Source: Oasisia sp. SBJ-2009 (taxonomy: Eukaryota; Annelida; Polychaeta; Sabellida; Siboglinidae). Taken from it: 64,000 nt of DNA. The stretch spans positions 22,862,582 to 22,926,581 of the forward strand of contig OZ024866.1 in the NCBI GenBank assembly GCA_964017155.1. Reading direction: 5' to 3'. Under the pieces are notes generated by a model. The model was not told the origin of the DNA, made no database searches, and saw only the letters and a list, made by a program, of their open reading frames with translations. Of the stretch, positions 14,201 to 29,031 are shown piece by piece; the stretch's first letter is position 1; each line of letters starts with the position of its first letter. A program made the translations under genes and the position numbers.

Positions 14201-15767
14201 CTTTGCTAAAACTAAACTGTAGTCAAAATCATCCAGTGTCAAATAGTAATTTACAACACCATCTCATCTTCAAATATAGTGACAGTGACAGCCGTTTAAC
14301 ATGTGACACCCATGTTGAACATGTGACACCGTCGGCTGTGACAACATAATGATGTATTTTATGACTGATCCCAACATCTGTCCAATTTTCTCATTTTATC
14401 TTCAGCTGCCTCCCACATCCCCTACATGGCCAAAAAAACTCTTCTCATAGAAAAACACTTTAAACAACTTTGATAATGAGAAAATGTAGCACTTTTTATT
14501 TCTTCAGAAAATGTTGTCATGCTAGTGTTGAAAATAATGTTACAAGTTACGGTAGTGATACAATGGCACAATGGTAGAGCTTTCAAATCTTGACTAAGAG
14601 AAACCAGGTTCGAATCCTGTGATGCTGTGTTAAACATTGGACAAGTTCTTTGACTCTACATTGCTGCAGTTAACTCAGCCATATAAATGAGGAGCTGGCA
14701 ATAGACAGTGGTGGATATTTTAGTGCGACTACCCTGGTAGTTTTTGCACAATAATTATTTTAAATGTCCGATTGCTATACTGTACTGGCAAAACAAAGAT
14801 AATTACATTGAACACAGTAAGATAATATTCAATGTGATTGTATATATCACAATGGATACAGGTGAGATGATATATTTGAGGTTTATTCCAACACCAACTT
14901 GGAAAGCATTCAGCATACTGTCCTACCTACACACAAGCGCACTTGTAAATTAGCTAAGGCAATAAAGATAAACCAAACCGCTGAAAGTTTAGTGAATGGC
15001 AGCAAGTAAAAACCCAGTCGTCTTAGGTTAACTCACTCACTGCACTACAGTGGCCTAACTCCGACACATCAAAGTGAACCGGCCCAATGACAATGGCGGT
15101 ACGTGGGCAGGGAACACAAAGCGGACATGTGCCCAGTCATGGCCACGAGGGAACCCCGCATGAACTACATGCTCCAACACCTGGGAATGTATCCCGGGTC
15201 GGGGAAAAAACACATCAAACGGATGGCATTAGGGCACACAGCCCATGTCAATGTTCCCGCCATGTGGGTGTAGGTGCGGGTGTGGGTGCAGGGTAGGGAA
15301 GATGCCTGAGGGCTGCTTCCAATCTCAGGTAGATCAGGCATCTGACATTTGACAGACAACTTCCTGTGACTGCGTGCGGCCGCCAATCAAATCACCTGGC
15401 CACTCCATTTACCTTACACGGTGAAGCTAAGGACAGTCTTTTTTGTACGCCATGCACCCAATCACGCATGTATGTTATTCCAAACTGTTGTATGTTCATT
15501 CGCGGCTCGTTCTGACAAATGCCGTGAGTGGCTGAAATAATATTTTTATATATGATTTTTGTTATCAAACAAAATGATTGAAATCAATAGAGTGATAAGG
15601 TCTGTCTTTCAATTTCCCACTTGCATACGTTGGGCATCAAAGTGAGGTGATTAACTGTCTGGATCGTGATTAAGTGTAGGTGTGATTGGGTGTTGTAGGC
15701 ACTCATTAAAAATGTATGTGATGTGTGGTCAATCTAGCAAAAGTTGCCAGTGTTATCATTGGTGTGT

Positions 15768-15822
<55 letters not shown>

Positions 15823-18800
15823 CGTGCGTGCGTGTGTGTCTGTGTGTGTGCATGCGTATGTGAGTGTGCGTGCGTGCGTGCAAGGCCACTGCAAGCGTGC
15901 ATGCTTTATTTAGTCTTTGACTAACATTATGATAAAACCGTACTGGTTTATTGTTTATAATTTGAAATGTGGCTGGTTCATTTCCACCATGCAGAATCAG
16001 ACCCACAGATTAAAAACCACAAACACTCCTCCACATGTTTTTCAATTAACCATGAGCTAGAAGACATCGAAACAACAATTTAGCTGCCTCCCTACACAAA
16101 CGAAGCACCACACAAACACATCTACTCAATTACACAATTAAAACTAAATCTGCTGAAACCAACAGGAAAAACGACATCCAATAAATAAGAATCAACTCGG
16201 GCATAAAATGTCGGGCAATGGCAGCGACAAAAACAAGGCGGTCTCAGTGCATTCGCTTCAACCAGGTAAGTTCCTTGCATAGCGGAAACGTCAGCTGACA
16301 CGCGGTGGTGTTGGCAGTGATCTGTCAAAGGGAGGTAAAGCAAGAGGGCTAGGACAAGCGGACGGGCTGGCACTTCCCTCCACGGACGGGCTGGCACTTC
16401 CCTCCGCCTTATGGCCACACGTGGGCACACGGGGATGTGGTGGGTGGCTGCAGTAGATATATCACGATCCACTGGGCTCAGACTGTGTAACTCGGGCATG
16501 TGGCAGTACCACTAACGTACAGCGACGTTACCGCGGCACAGCTGTTCTTACCTAACTCTAATCGTAATTCTACCTGTGACTGCAACCCAATTCCAACTGC
16601 TAGATGCATGTGTATGCACGAGCAATGCATTGTGACATACCGTTTTCATTATAAAATTTGAAAGTGAAAAATTGAGTGGCATTTAGCTTGTGTCTGTTCT
16701 GTAACATGGTCAAGTACATGTATTTGGAAGGAACTTAATAAAAACATCATCCATGCATATCAAATTTAAACTGTACTATCTATGCTTATTTATTTTTTTG
16801 AAGTACCCCATTTACATTTTTATCAAAAAAATTATTTAGATTTTTTACATTATTAATTTCTTAACTAATGTATATTTTATTTATTCAATGTCCTGGTGTG
16901 TGTATAAATAACATTTCAAATTACCAATATATTTCTGACCATTTACTGCTTGCTGGGCTCCATTTATACCTGTACCTTGAAATGTCAGCTACTGTCCATT
17001 AACGTAATGTTGTTATTATAATACTTCAAATCTACGTAGTAAAATTAATGTAGATATCAGAATTATCCTGAAACTAGCTTCTACTTTGAGTCAGAACCTA
17101 TAAAAACTGGGTCATGGTTGAATGATTTTCACCTTTAGAACACAGCTTTCCTACTGAATTATGACTCTCACATTTGACGGGACTTAATGGTGGTGTTACT
17201 ACAGACTGCCAACTGTCTTGGCTAACTTCAACTGAATTAAACTCACTGCCAATTTTACCCAATGTGAACACGACGAACTGCCATCTATCACAATCACCTG
17301 CTGATGGCACTTTTACACGGAAGTCGATTAGCTCACTGACAATCCATACATTTTAGTCAACACAATGTTAACCTCTCCATCAGTGATCTGTATAATATTA
17401 TTACGTTTTTGTTAATCTTTTTATTAAACGTTTTAGTATGCATTAACTTTTATTTATATATATATTATTCCTAAAATGTCACATAGGAATGCAAGAATAA
17501 TAATTAATGTTCTATAACAAACCACCTCTCATTGTTATCCTTCATTGTTTTGAACGTCAATTAGATAATCTATGAACTGCCTCAAACTCACAGAAACCTG
17601 TGAACCATTTATACGGTAATAACAAGTCTCTTATGACAACTCATGTGGTAATTATAAATATTCCCACCACCCCATCTATGTTAGGTACAAGCCTTCCATG
17701 ACATTAAGTGTTCCCATGTTTTCATCCATGGTACATACTAGGTAGTACGTGCAAGTCTTCCTGTGACCAAATTATGATAAGTATATATCTTCCCATGATC
17801 TCATCTATAGTAATACATACAATCAGTTTTGAGGTTCAAGCCATCTAAAATTGACCTAGTTGAACATGATTGGTGAAAATTATCACAGTTAATACTCAAG
17901 GCAAGGCAATACTCAATATCTAGAAATAGCTAATACATAGGCCTAATTGGATATTTACATTGGATGCTTACTGAAAGGCTGCTTAGATGGACCAAACAAA
18001 CGTCTGTCCAACAGCAACCCCCCCCAAAAAAGCTGTTTATTTTATCTTTGACACAATTTGACCCATTGTGGCGATTGCATGACCTGACCTATATACCCAT
18101 ATAAATTAAACAACAATTCCGTGTACAGGTGTATTACAAGTCTTCTCCAGTGTACACATCTCCCATCACCTCGCCCATGGTAAGTACAAGTCTTCCCATA
18201 ATGCTCACCTGCAGGATGTATCCTCGTGCATAGTCCTCGTAGCTCCAGCCAAAGCCGTGCAACACTTGCAACACCTCATCATGCTGCAGAACGCTGAAGA
18301 GTCTATCGAGGAGTATCTTGAGTCGAATCGGAGCGGCTTGTGCGCCATAGAGAAGTAGACTGGCGATGTCAAAGACAATGTTTGGTTGGACGACCTCCAC
18401 TTGCACCCCGAGCTGGTACATGTTGCGGTATCCCAGCTTGTCCATGGCTGCAAGGATGACACACAGTTAGAGATGGTGACAGTATCTCTATGATACAAAT
18501 AGAACACAGAGACAGACATACAGATATGTACAGAATGATTGGACAAAGTTTAACAAGCCTGCCATTGAGGGCAAAACACTGATGCAGAATGGAAAATGGA
18601 TATTGAAGGCTTTGACATATGGAGAGTCAAAAAAAGATTCTAATAATAATGTTATACAGCTCTGTAATAACATTTTTACGGATGAGAAGAAGGGAACTGA
18701 ACTTGGGCCAGAACCTAATATTTCGCTGTTGTTCTTGTAACTAAGTCAAGAAAACTAAGATCACATAATACAATTAATTCACATTACATTATGGTACTAG

Positions 18801-21800
18801 TTTACACATATATAGTGTCCAGAGCAATATATTTCTACTGTCATCACAAACGAAAATAAACACACATTTGTTTCTCATAGACATTGTGCAAAGTTAGAAA
18901 GCTACAGTCCAACAGATTGAGTGCACCAAACCAGAATACATTTACAACAACTGTCAATACTGTCCAGACTGTATGACTGTATCCCAACTGTACAACAGAT
19001 GGCACAGTCTGCCAGTACAGCCACTGTCAGAGCAGGTTCCTGCACTGTCTCCAACATCAATGACATTAATTTAGTTGGACGTCAACAGACAGATGTATAA
19101 TACATCAATAATTTATCTACCGTTAATTAATCAGAGCTCATATACATTACAGTAATCATTGGTATTTTCATATACCCCATTCACACTACAAACAGGCTTC
19201 GAACCGGATTAGTTAATGCGCATTAACTGAGCCTGTTCAAAAACTTGACCCGTTCACACTACAGAAGCCAGAGTGGGGGTAGTTTCTATCCACTAATTGG
19301 TTTATTTTGATTAATGATTTAGGGGTGCAACTGGGCGGGGCATTAATTAGGTCAAGTGATGCTAAGACCCCAGACTGACCAACCATCACCGGCCTCAACA
19401 TGTGGCATGAATTAGGTCACAGTTAGTGCGACTTGGCTTTAATCCCCTTTGCGTTCACATTAGCAATCTGAACCGGTTCAAAATTAAACCGGCCGGTTCG
19501 AAACCACCTCAAGGAGGTGGATTAGTTTAATCCCGTTCAACTCACTGAACCGGTTTAGATTTTGTAGTGTGAACGGTCAAGGGGAGCGAAACCGGTTTCG
19601 CACCGGATTAAATTTGCTAGTGTGAACGGGGTATTAGACACATTTAACCTATTCTTGACATTACATACACATCTGTTTAACTTATGTTACAATTTTACAA
19701 TATGTCATTTTCAATGAATGACTCAGTCTGGGCATTGCTAACCAATAAATATTTTTTAGGACATTATAAAAAAAAACACAAACGTCCATTTGGTCACATT
19801 AATAGTATTGATAGACTGACGTAACAAAAGCTTGTTTAAATAACAAAATTATTATTAATGTCATAGCTGGGTAAGTAACCTGCAGGGCTATTTCAATAAC
19901 ATTTTTAAGGGCTTTTAAACCCAACGTTGCACTATAAAATAATTTTTTATCCTTAACAGTGATCTTGAATATCTGAAAACTGTCAACACAGTGACAAGCC
20001 AGTGGTACTTGTCACTAGCGTGACATGGAAATAGTGTCCTCGATAACACAGCAATGGATATTTTCATTTTAAAGAAAAAAACTTATTTTATTTTGTTTAA
20101 TGATGAATTTTCCATAACAGCTCTTTATCTCGGTGAAATGGCACCCTCATCTAGCCATGTATTGATCTGGAGGAGTCTCGCAGGTGAACTACAAGAGAGC
20201 AGTGGAGGTCCCATGCAGATGGGATCATCAGTGAAGTGCTGTCCAGCATACACAGAGGCCCAGGGATTCCCTCTAGGATCACTCCACAGATGGGACCAAC
20301 TACCCAGGGATCCTCCCCGCCAACTTCATGAATCTTTCACCACACCATCAGTCTACAGGAGGCTGGTGGAAAATAACGTTTTCCTCTGTTTATTTTTATT
20401 TTTTCTGTCAACTGGAATGTTGTCAATGTTACTGTTAAAGATGTGATGTGTATTAATTCCGATATTACCAACAAATTATACGTGACATATCATTCATAAC
20501 CACTGCAGTACCTATATATTTAACATATATGTTCATTATAATATCTCTACAATTTTATGTTTAAATTTGAATGCAGGAGTTTTACGTCTATAAACTCAAA
20601 ATGTTTGTTACAATCAATCAAACCACAAGAAAACACACATTTCTGAGTCACTTTTAAAAAGGTTACACAAAAGTAGTGAGGCATTGTGTCAAACTGAAAC
20701 ATAACAAGTCATATCCACCAACCTAGTTATGTATAGTTGAAGTTAATACAAAAACATGAAATTACTTCTAAAAGTACAGTAATTCCTTTAAAAAAAAATC
20801 AAATTTCCACACTCCAAATGTCGGCTTTATGACATTCATGCACCGAGGATCATTTACGTATGCAGCAAACAAACAGAATTTAATGACAACACCTTCACGT
20901 GAGCCCAGCCACGAGGGATGGCAGCCCGCGTGCCGATAGCGCAGAGAAAACTCGGACGCCATCCAGAAATTACATTATCCGTCAAAGTGGCACAAAAGTG
21001 CGGCCCCCGCCGGGACGCACCCCTTCGGTGTGTGAACCCCAGTGGCACTACACCGGCATCTGCACCATAGTGCCGCAGCACCGACACATCTCGCGAGCTG
21101 TGAACATGTCTCCCGGTGTGGTTTTTACGCGGGCCCGTTACCCAGATGGCTGCACACAGGGGGCGGTTAGATGCACGTGCCGCGTGAACTGATACGAGGC
21201 AGCTGTACCCTACACCACTCCACGCAGCAAGCACCGCAGCCATAATCAATGATCCGCAGTTGTTCAACGCATACTCAAAACTGTTTTTCCGCCAGTGCAG
21301 TGTCGGAAAGACCGGCGCAAATGTACTTTGATGGATATGATAAATGTCTATATACCTATATCAATATCAATGTATATCAATTTGCAATTTTACTTCCAAC
21401 AGGATGTTGCCTGATGTTGATACTGAATCAAAAGATGACACGTTAACAGATTTGTCTTCACTCGAACCAAACTGTTCTTTCAGTTACAGCCAACTACATG
21501 CACACAGCCAATGCTATATGACACTGTGACACTAGCACCTCTCAATTGCTACCATAGATGTACTCGACTGACCGAACCGAACGACTGCACGCAGCAAAGT
21601 ATTCCATCAAGGTACACCCAAAGTCAACATGCGATGTCGAGTGACTAAGCTATCACCATCTATCCTACGCAATTATTAACTGCTTGGTGGTGGCCCCGAG
21701 CTTTACCTTGTCACGAAATGCATTTGTGCTATCGACGTATGCCACGACAGAAGGACTGTCTCTGACGGCCCCGGAGTGACAGCAAAAACAGAGTGGCTGT

Positions 21801-23678
21801 TTTCATAACGGTGCGCTTCATAAATGACCTTAACTTAATAAGGCAAAAGTCTCATATGAGTTGAACGTTCCAGGAACTGTGTCTCGCAAATGACAGAGAG
21901 GGGAATACAATGGCAAGGACAGGACAAACGATATTATTACATTAATAATTGAATGGAACAACAGTGTCGTCTAACACGGGTGGGTGGGTGGGGGGACTAA
22001 TGTGTCCTAAATATCTGACGGAGGAGCAAATGCAGAAGTATATTTGCACATTCTAAAGGCACATTACAAGTACACTTTGGTATAAATCTAAAACCAAACA
22101 AATATTTTTGAAACATTGAAACTGAAAAAAATGCCCTTGTAAATGAATTTATTAATATTACATGACTATATGAAACAGATGAATGATGTAATTCTCATCA
22201 TCAGCAAATATGTTGTTTGCAGTATATTTAGAACTGTTTGACATATTCATGACAGACCATGGAGGGGTGAAAGATCAAAATATACTATTGACATTAAACC
22301 TACAAAACATTGTGGCTTTGTGCAGAGTGGGTATGAACTTGGGTTCATACAAGAGATAATGCCATTTTGGAATAAAGAAGTGTGATACACTATTGCTTTT
22401 GCAGAATTACTGAATGCAGCAGTTAAGAAAAAATATTTTTTAAACTTTCTAAAAAGTTATCATTCTGTACACAACTTTCTGAAAACACACGGCTTGTTAA
22501 ATGACTGCATAGGTTGTTATTATGTGTTTGTAATTTAAGAGAATATCACATATTTATCATAACCACTACTGTCAGAAAAGCTAAATGTCACTTAGATTAA
22601 CTAACGAAAAAATCAATCGACAATAAATAACGTATTCTATCTATAGTAAAAAAAACTGCTGTTTGAAATGTACACAAGATCTTGCCTCTATCAAGAAATA
22701 TGCAGTGCAAACACTAGAATCACAAGTTGACTACTGCTGCAACACTGACATATTAACTATTACATAAATCACTAGATACCAAGACACATAATGTAAATAC
22801 AACACATAGATAAGAACAGTGAAATTAGCCCAACCCTTGTGAAGCTGATCAACAAATAATATGGACATGCAGGACAAAAACAGCCAAGCTGTGCACTGTA
22901 CAGACAAGTTACTAATGATGCCCAGTCAAAACTACCTGCTGTATATCTCCACTAGGTGTCAGCACCATACACACAAGACGGCTGTTAGAAATGTTGTCTC
23001 GTACAGCTCCTATGGATCTATATTCACTGGGTGATAATTAACATTGTCATTATGAGTCAAATTTGTCAAGAGAACTTTTAGCTCTAGCATATTCGTAACA
23101 AATAATTGGTAGGGTATGTTAGGAAAATAAGCAAGTTCAGCAGTATTTAGTAGTTTTAAATTAAGGATTTGGATCCAGTTTTAATGATTGATGGCAAGTC
23201 CACAATGAAGACTACTAAATACATATTTTCTGTAGATACTCCTTGATGATGACTGAAAATTTAATTAAAACAACATAAAGTGGTAGAAATTAGGAACTGA
23301 CAAAACCAAACATGCAGAAGTATACTTTCAAAAGACGAATTCATGAATTTATAAAGGTGACTGAAGTTTAAAATAGAGAATTCAATACATCCATTGCAAA
23401 GGGAAAATTAAGAGTAGTAGATTGGAAATAACCCAAGCAGGGTGTAGTGGGAACCATTCCCAGATAAGTAGTGGTCATTAAGGGGTGGGATGCTTGTCAT
23501 TAGGAGTGGGCATCCCAGGTAGGTGGTGATCATTAGGGAAGGGGTTCTGCCTTGGGGCACTCTCCCATGGGATGTCAACAGTCAGCAATATCAGGGAGCT
23601 GTAGTGAAAACTACACTGCAACATAATTAATAAAATTTACATCAAATATATTTAACAGTTGTACCATGGAAAACACAT

Positions 23679-23726
<48 letters not shown>

Positions 23727-25377
23727 CGCGTGTGTGACACTTCTAGTACAGATACTGTCAGAGATAAAATGAACGTACAATTATGAAGTTACCAATAAAG
23801 CGATGTCAACATTTATCAGAAGTGTCACAATTTAAGCGACATTAAAGTGCTTTGCCAGAGGGATGGGTGTGCATGTGTCAAAATTGGGAAGATTTAGCCT
23901 GCTTCCCCTCCCAGCCTCTCCCAGGTTGACAGGGGGATAGGCAGTGGAGCAGGACCACTTAGTGACTTCCCTGGGGCTTGTCCTAACTCAAGGAATGCAC
24001 TCCCCTCTCCCAGACGTCACAGGCAGCAGTGGACAGCCCACAGCCAGGTGGCCATGTTTGGGCATGGCCAGGGACCACAGTGGGGGACCGTCTCCACCAG
24101 TCCGCAGTCCAGCCACAGGAGTCGACACATTAGCAGGCATACAGGGCACAGAGGGTCATATCAAACGCCATGTCAACAGCTGCCAGGAATATCCCCGGGA
24201 AAGCGTCCCGGACCGGCCGACCGACTGGCGGACGGACAGAGATCTCCTAGAATTTCCTATCAACAAGCATGGCTTGTCCAAACAGGCTGACTGGGGGACT
24301 GTATCAGACAGATGGCTTGGCAGGGAAGTCAGCTGTGGGGGCCCTCAGCTGTGACCTTTCCCTGCCAGTAGCTGCAGAGACAAATTAATGTGATAGTGTC
24401 TAGTTACAGTACAGCTGGACTTGCTGCCACCGCCAAAGTCACCTTTCCTAGAAGTGTCTGCCGCCCCCTCCCAACACCCTGCGTGCTCGGCCGCCACCGT
24501 CTGGGAAGACTCCCTGAGACACACCCGGTAATCGCATGGCCCGGAAGATTCTGAGCGACAGAGCCAGGAACTGTGCGTGTAAACATCACACCGAGATATA
24601 GGCCCCCAAATCACATGCCTAGAAGACTTCCTAGGACACACCAATGACTTCTTCCATGAACCTGCTCAAACCCTAATCCCAAATAGCAGCTTTTAAATCT
24701 CCCTAAACCTATATTATATAGTTGTTAAAAGATTTTATTAACTTCAGTACCCATGATCAAGGGGTTGTGTTGACCGAAATGGAACCTATTTTAATCCTCC
24801 TGTCACATTACTACAATTAATACACTAGTTAATAACTTTAACATTCTTTATGACACTTTGGAAGATGACAAACATTACTGGTTCAAGACAATGTGACAAA
24901 CCCAAATGACACAAATAAAATCTGTGTAACACCACCTTTTCTAGTAGTATCTAATATTGTATACTTTTGTTGTTGTGTGATCATTCTGCATCATTTTCAT
25001 GGGAGACTGGCATTGCAGGCAACTGACAGAGATGTATGCCTTTTTGATGGGGTTATACAGTTTTCACATGTCTCATTGCCCCTCCCACCCCCATCCAAAC
25101 GCCCCACACCCCATGTCTGAACTCTAACTTTTAACGGAACCAAAACGACACACTCTGTTGCAAACATCGTGCATTTTTGTGCTTTATGATGGATGCATGT
25201 AAGTGCATGTTGTCATGCAATAGGTATTTGTCGGCAGATGTGTCTGTTTTGACAGTGCCATAAACATGCACAACATAATACACAACACACATATAACTAT
25301 GTACAACCGTACATAACATGCATAGATAAACGCATACAGGTACACTTATCAGAAATTAATAGCTAAAGTTCTTGGCC

Positions 25378-25419
<42 letters not shown>

Positions 25420-28400
25420 CCTGCCTGCCCACTGTTCGCCCGCCCGCCCGCCTGTTTGACTGTTTGTCTGGAGACATGTATTATATGCCTCAGAGCTTAA
25501 CACAACTAAACCTCAATATTTGGACAGTGTCGAATCGCAGGTGTGCAACGCAACACCTCTCAGGTAAATGAACTATACAAATTACTACTGTGCTGAAATA
25601 AAACAAAACAAAACAACTATACCATTACCGGTGAAATTAGAATGCCGCTAGTCTGACACAGCCAAATGACTGTGTATGTTTCTGACACGAAGCCACGGTT
25701 CACTGATGCCTGTACACACACGTTGACATGCGTGCATATGACAGTCATTTGCCAGTCATGACAACAGAAACGACCGACAATCATGCCCCCAGTCCCCCCC
25801 CCCGTTCACTGCCGTGTCTACACATGCAACGGCACCGTCTTGAAACATGTCAAGCGATTGTCCCCTGCCAGGCAAAATGACGCTCCAGCGCATGCACGCT
25901 ATGCATGACAGCTCTGATACAGTTCAATAGTAGATCCACGATCAATAGATTCGCGTGCGACGCCAATGTCGCCGCCGCAAATCTCTCCTGTGTTCGTCAT
26001 ATTAGCGCAAAGCATTCAAATTAAATTTGCCTTGTTGACAGAGGGGGCTTCATGGCATTACAGGGCCTGGCAGTCGGCATACAGAGACACTAATAGATGG
26101 CTTTGTGTCCGACTGGAGTTATCTCAATAATTATCTAGCACAGAGTCGTGAGACTGAGTCAGTAGGCTCCCCCAAGTAATACAGTGTCCCATGTCCACAG
26201 TCTGTGACAGCAGAGCAGAGCACTGGCAGACATGTAAATACAGAGAGACAGATCAATAGACAGAAGTCATCGAGTGGGGACTGGGTCTGACACGAATGCC
26301 AAGGAAATTATTTGTCATGACACTCGGGTATAAGCCACTGCAGTTTTGATTTTTTAAGCCCATTTTTATATTTTGGAATGCAATGTTTGGTGTTTTTCAA
26401 GTTTCGCCTACAATTCTAAATATTTGTATAGATTCCTCCTAGTGTACAAGATAAAGCTGCTTTTTTCAATTTCCACTGGTCCCAGGTAAAGTCTACAAGT
26501 AAAGCATAAATATAAATTACAACTGCTAATTAATCATTTAATTAGGTGTATGTGTTAATTGTCAACTATCAGTGCATTATGATTATGATTATGATGTTGT
26601 TATTATCAAATCAAGAAAACAGACAAAACATTTAAGGAATTAAAGTGTCATTTCTTATCTTACATTATCTGTGGTGTGTTGTTAGTGGAATAATATTAGA
26701 TCACTTTTTGGGTCCAGTTGTTCATGGTCCAAGTATCTGAGCTATTTTAGATTCTTCAACACTGAATCTGAAATCCTGAATGCAGATAGTTTATAATAAT
26801 AACTAATAACTATATCATACCTATTCAAGGAATGATGGTCCAAGGGCATCAACATCAACATTACAGCATCTTTTGTCTTTTAAAATAAATTCCTACAGTG
26901 GCACCTTCTGGTGGAGAGTGGTTCACTCAATTCTCTCTGGTAGGATAAAGTAATTCCACAAAAACAAGCATTATCAGAAACATACAAGTAACTAACTCAA
27001 ACTCATTAGCATTGCATCAGCCAGTGGTCTAAGGATATCAATGGTCCAAGGACACCAATGGTCCAAGAACACCAATGGTTAAAGGACACCAATGGTCCAA
27101 AGATGCCAATGGTCCAAAGATGCCAATGGTCCAAGGATGCCAATGGTCAAAGGACGCCAATAGTACAAGGATGCCAATGATCCAAGGACACTAATTGTCC
27201 AAGGATGCCAATGGTCCAAGGACGCCATTGGTCCAAGGACGCCAATGGTCCAAGGACGCCAATGGTCAAAGGACGCCATTGGTCCAAGAATGCTAATGGT
27301 CCAAGGATGCCAATGGTCCAAGGATGCCAATGGTCCAAGATTCCAATGGCCCAAGGAAGCCAATGATCACATAAATAGTTGACTAGATCTCAGCACCTGG
27401 GAGCTGATGCAATTATAACGGTCCAAAGTTAGCATTTTACCAATCAGTATGACAATAATAAACTTATGTACACTTAAATCTACAGAACCATAACCTCAAT
27501 AGTTTCAACAAAGCAGAGTTGTTGAACAGATCATAGTTCTCTTAGTACTTAGGTCTACATTTCTCGGTAACCGATAGTCAGAGTATACCAAGGGCACGAT
27601 TAGAAATCCTGTTTAAGGGTCGAGCATCCATATGTTGGGTTCCAGGAGAGGTGGCTGAGAGACCCAAGTACTTTAGGTCATATTGGTGACCCTTGAACAG
27701 TAGTAAGGAAATGAGAAAATTAAATCACTGAGGTGCTGATGTGTTGACCCAAACGTCACCATGCAACAAGGCTGGTAATCCAAGTGCACAGAGCCTCAGT
27801 GTCCAGTACCCTGTGGTCAATACTTATGTTCCACATCCTGGCCCAGTCTAGTATGTTCTCTAGATTGTTTGGTTTGTCAGTGTCATTTATTTTTACATTC
27901 AAGAACAAAGTTAATCACCATAATAATTAAATAGTGTGGATATCCTATGATAAAATACAAAAATGTTGACATCAATTATGTAAATTGAGGTGTGTGTGTG
28001 TATATGCATATGTAATTATGATCCCTCACTTTGATTATATTAATTACTATTTTAAGGTCATGAAGTGCTTTGAATTTATTTGCTACAATGTACCTCTAAT
28101 GATGATGTTTCTTTCATACTATTAAAAAATATGGTTTGATGTTGATAACAACATTATTAATGACATCACACAATGACATGTCACCATCGGCAGTGCATAA
28201 TGAAACTGACATCATTACTGAAATGTGACTGACATATTCACAACTATGGCACACTGTTAACTGTTTCATGAAACTAGTCCAACATGGAATGCATGGAAAC
28301 TGCATCGAATTTTGTCACAAGTCTGCATCGCCTTCTATGGCAATCCTGCTGAATAAACAGCAGCTGATTAGTGACACAACAAGCCAGTTCTCAGCCCCTC

Positions 28401-28978
28401 TCTACTGCCATGACATCACAGCCACAGCTGTGCCCAATTGAGCACCCTGTTGCTCTTCTGGGATCTTCCAACACTGTCATTAAGCAGTGCCCTTTGAACA
28501 AGTTCCCTTTTGCAAGAGGACACCAACTCATGGTATCAGCACATCCACACGCCACACGCCAAACACAGTCAACTGTAATAGGCATGACATTCAATCAGAA
28601 CTGTTCTCATTTCACCCGGTGTGGTTCATTGAGGCTGGGCCCAGGAGAAGTCCCCAACTAGGTGATTGGACCAGTGTGGCAGTGTCTGGCAGCCCATCTA
28701 AACTACTCCATATGAGTTGAGAGGGGATCTGAGGGAGAGACTGACAGTGGGACGAGGAAGTCACACCTGGTGCCAATCACAGCACCTAACTCTAGAGGCA
28801 GTAGGTGTGTCGCTGCCCGCTGCACAGACAAGGTGCCGGGCATGTCGTCCTGGAAGCATATGGCGGCTGTACATCAACACGATCACTCGCCGGGCACAAG
28901 CAAACATTCCGAGTGTCTCGGTGGAGCAAATCTGCTAGTGATAACCTTATTCATGGCGCAATTTTGTTTTGTGCATAT

Positions 28979-29031
<53 letters not shown>

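Larger units (their letters stand above)
13509..18208 (-). other. BNC: Basonuclin intron, about 4.7 kb
   Basis: This is a phase-0 intron. It is AT-rich and CpG-poor for most of its length. It contains a SINE at about 14553-14735, a GT microsatellite at about 15765-15890 and a small CpG-retaining patch at about 16230-16560. Nothing else was recognised. Confidence 0.85.

Noticed and set aside
14553..14640. A tRNA gene from A- and B-box matches
   Set aside because: The arms do not pair as a tRNA, and the same body follows in other copies, so it is a SINE head.
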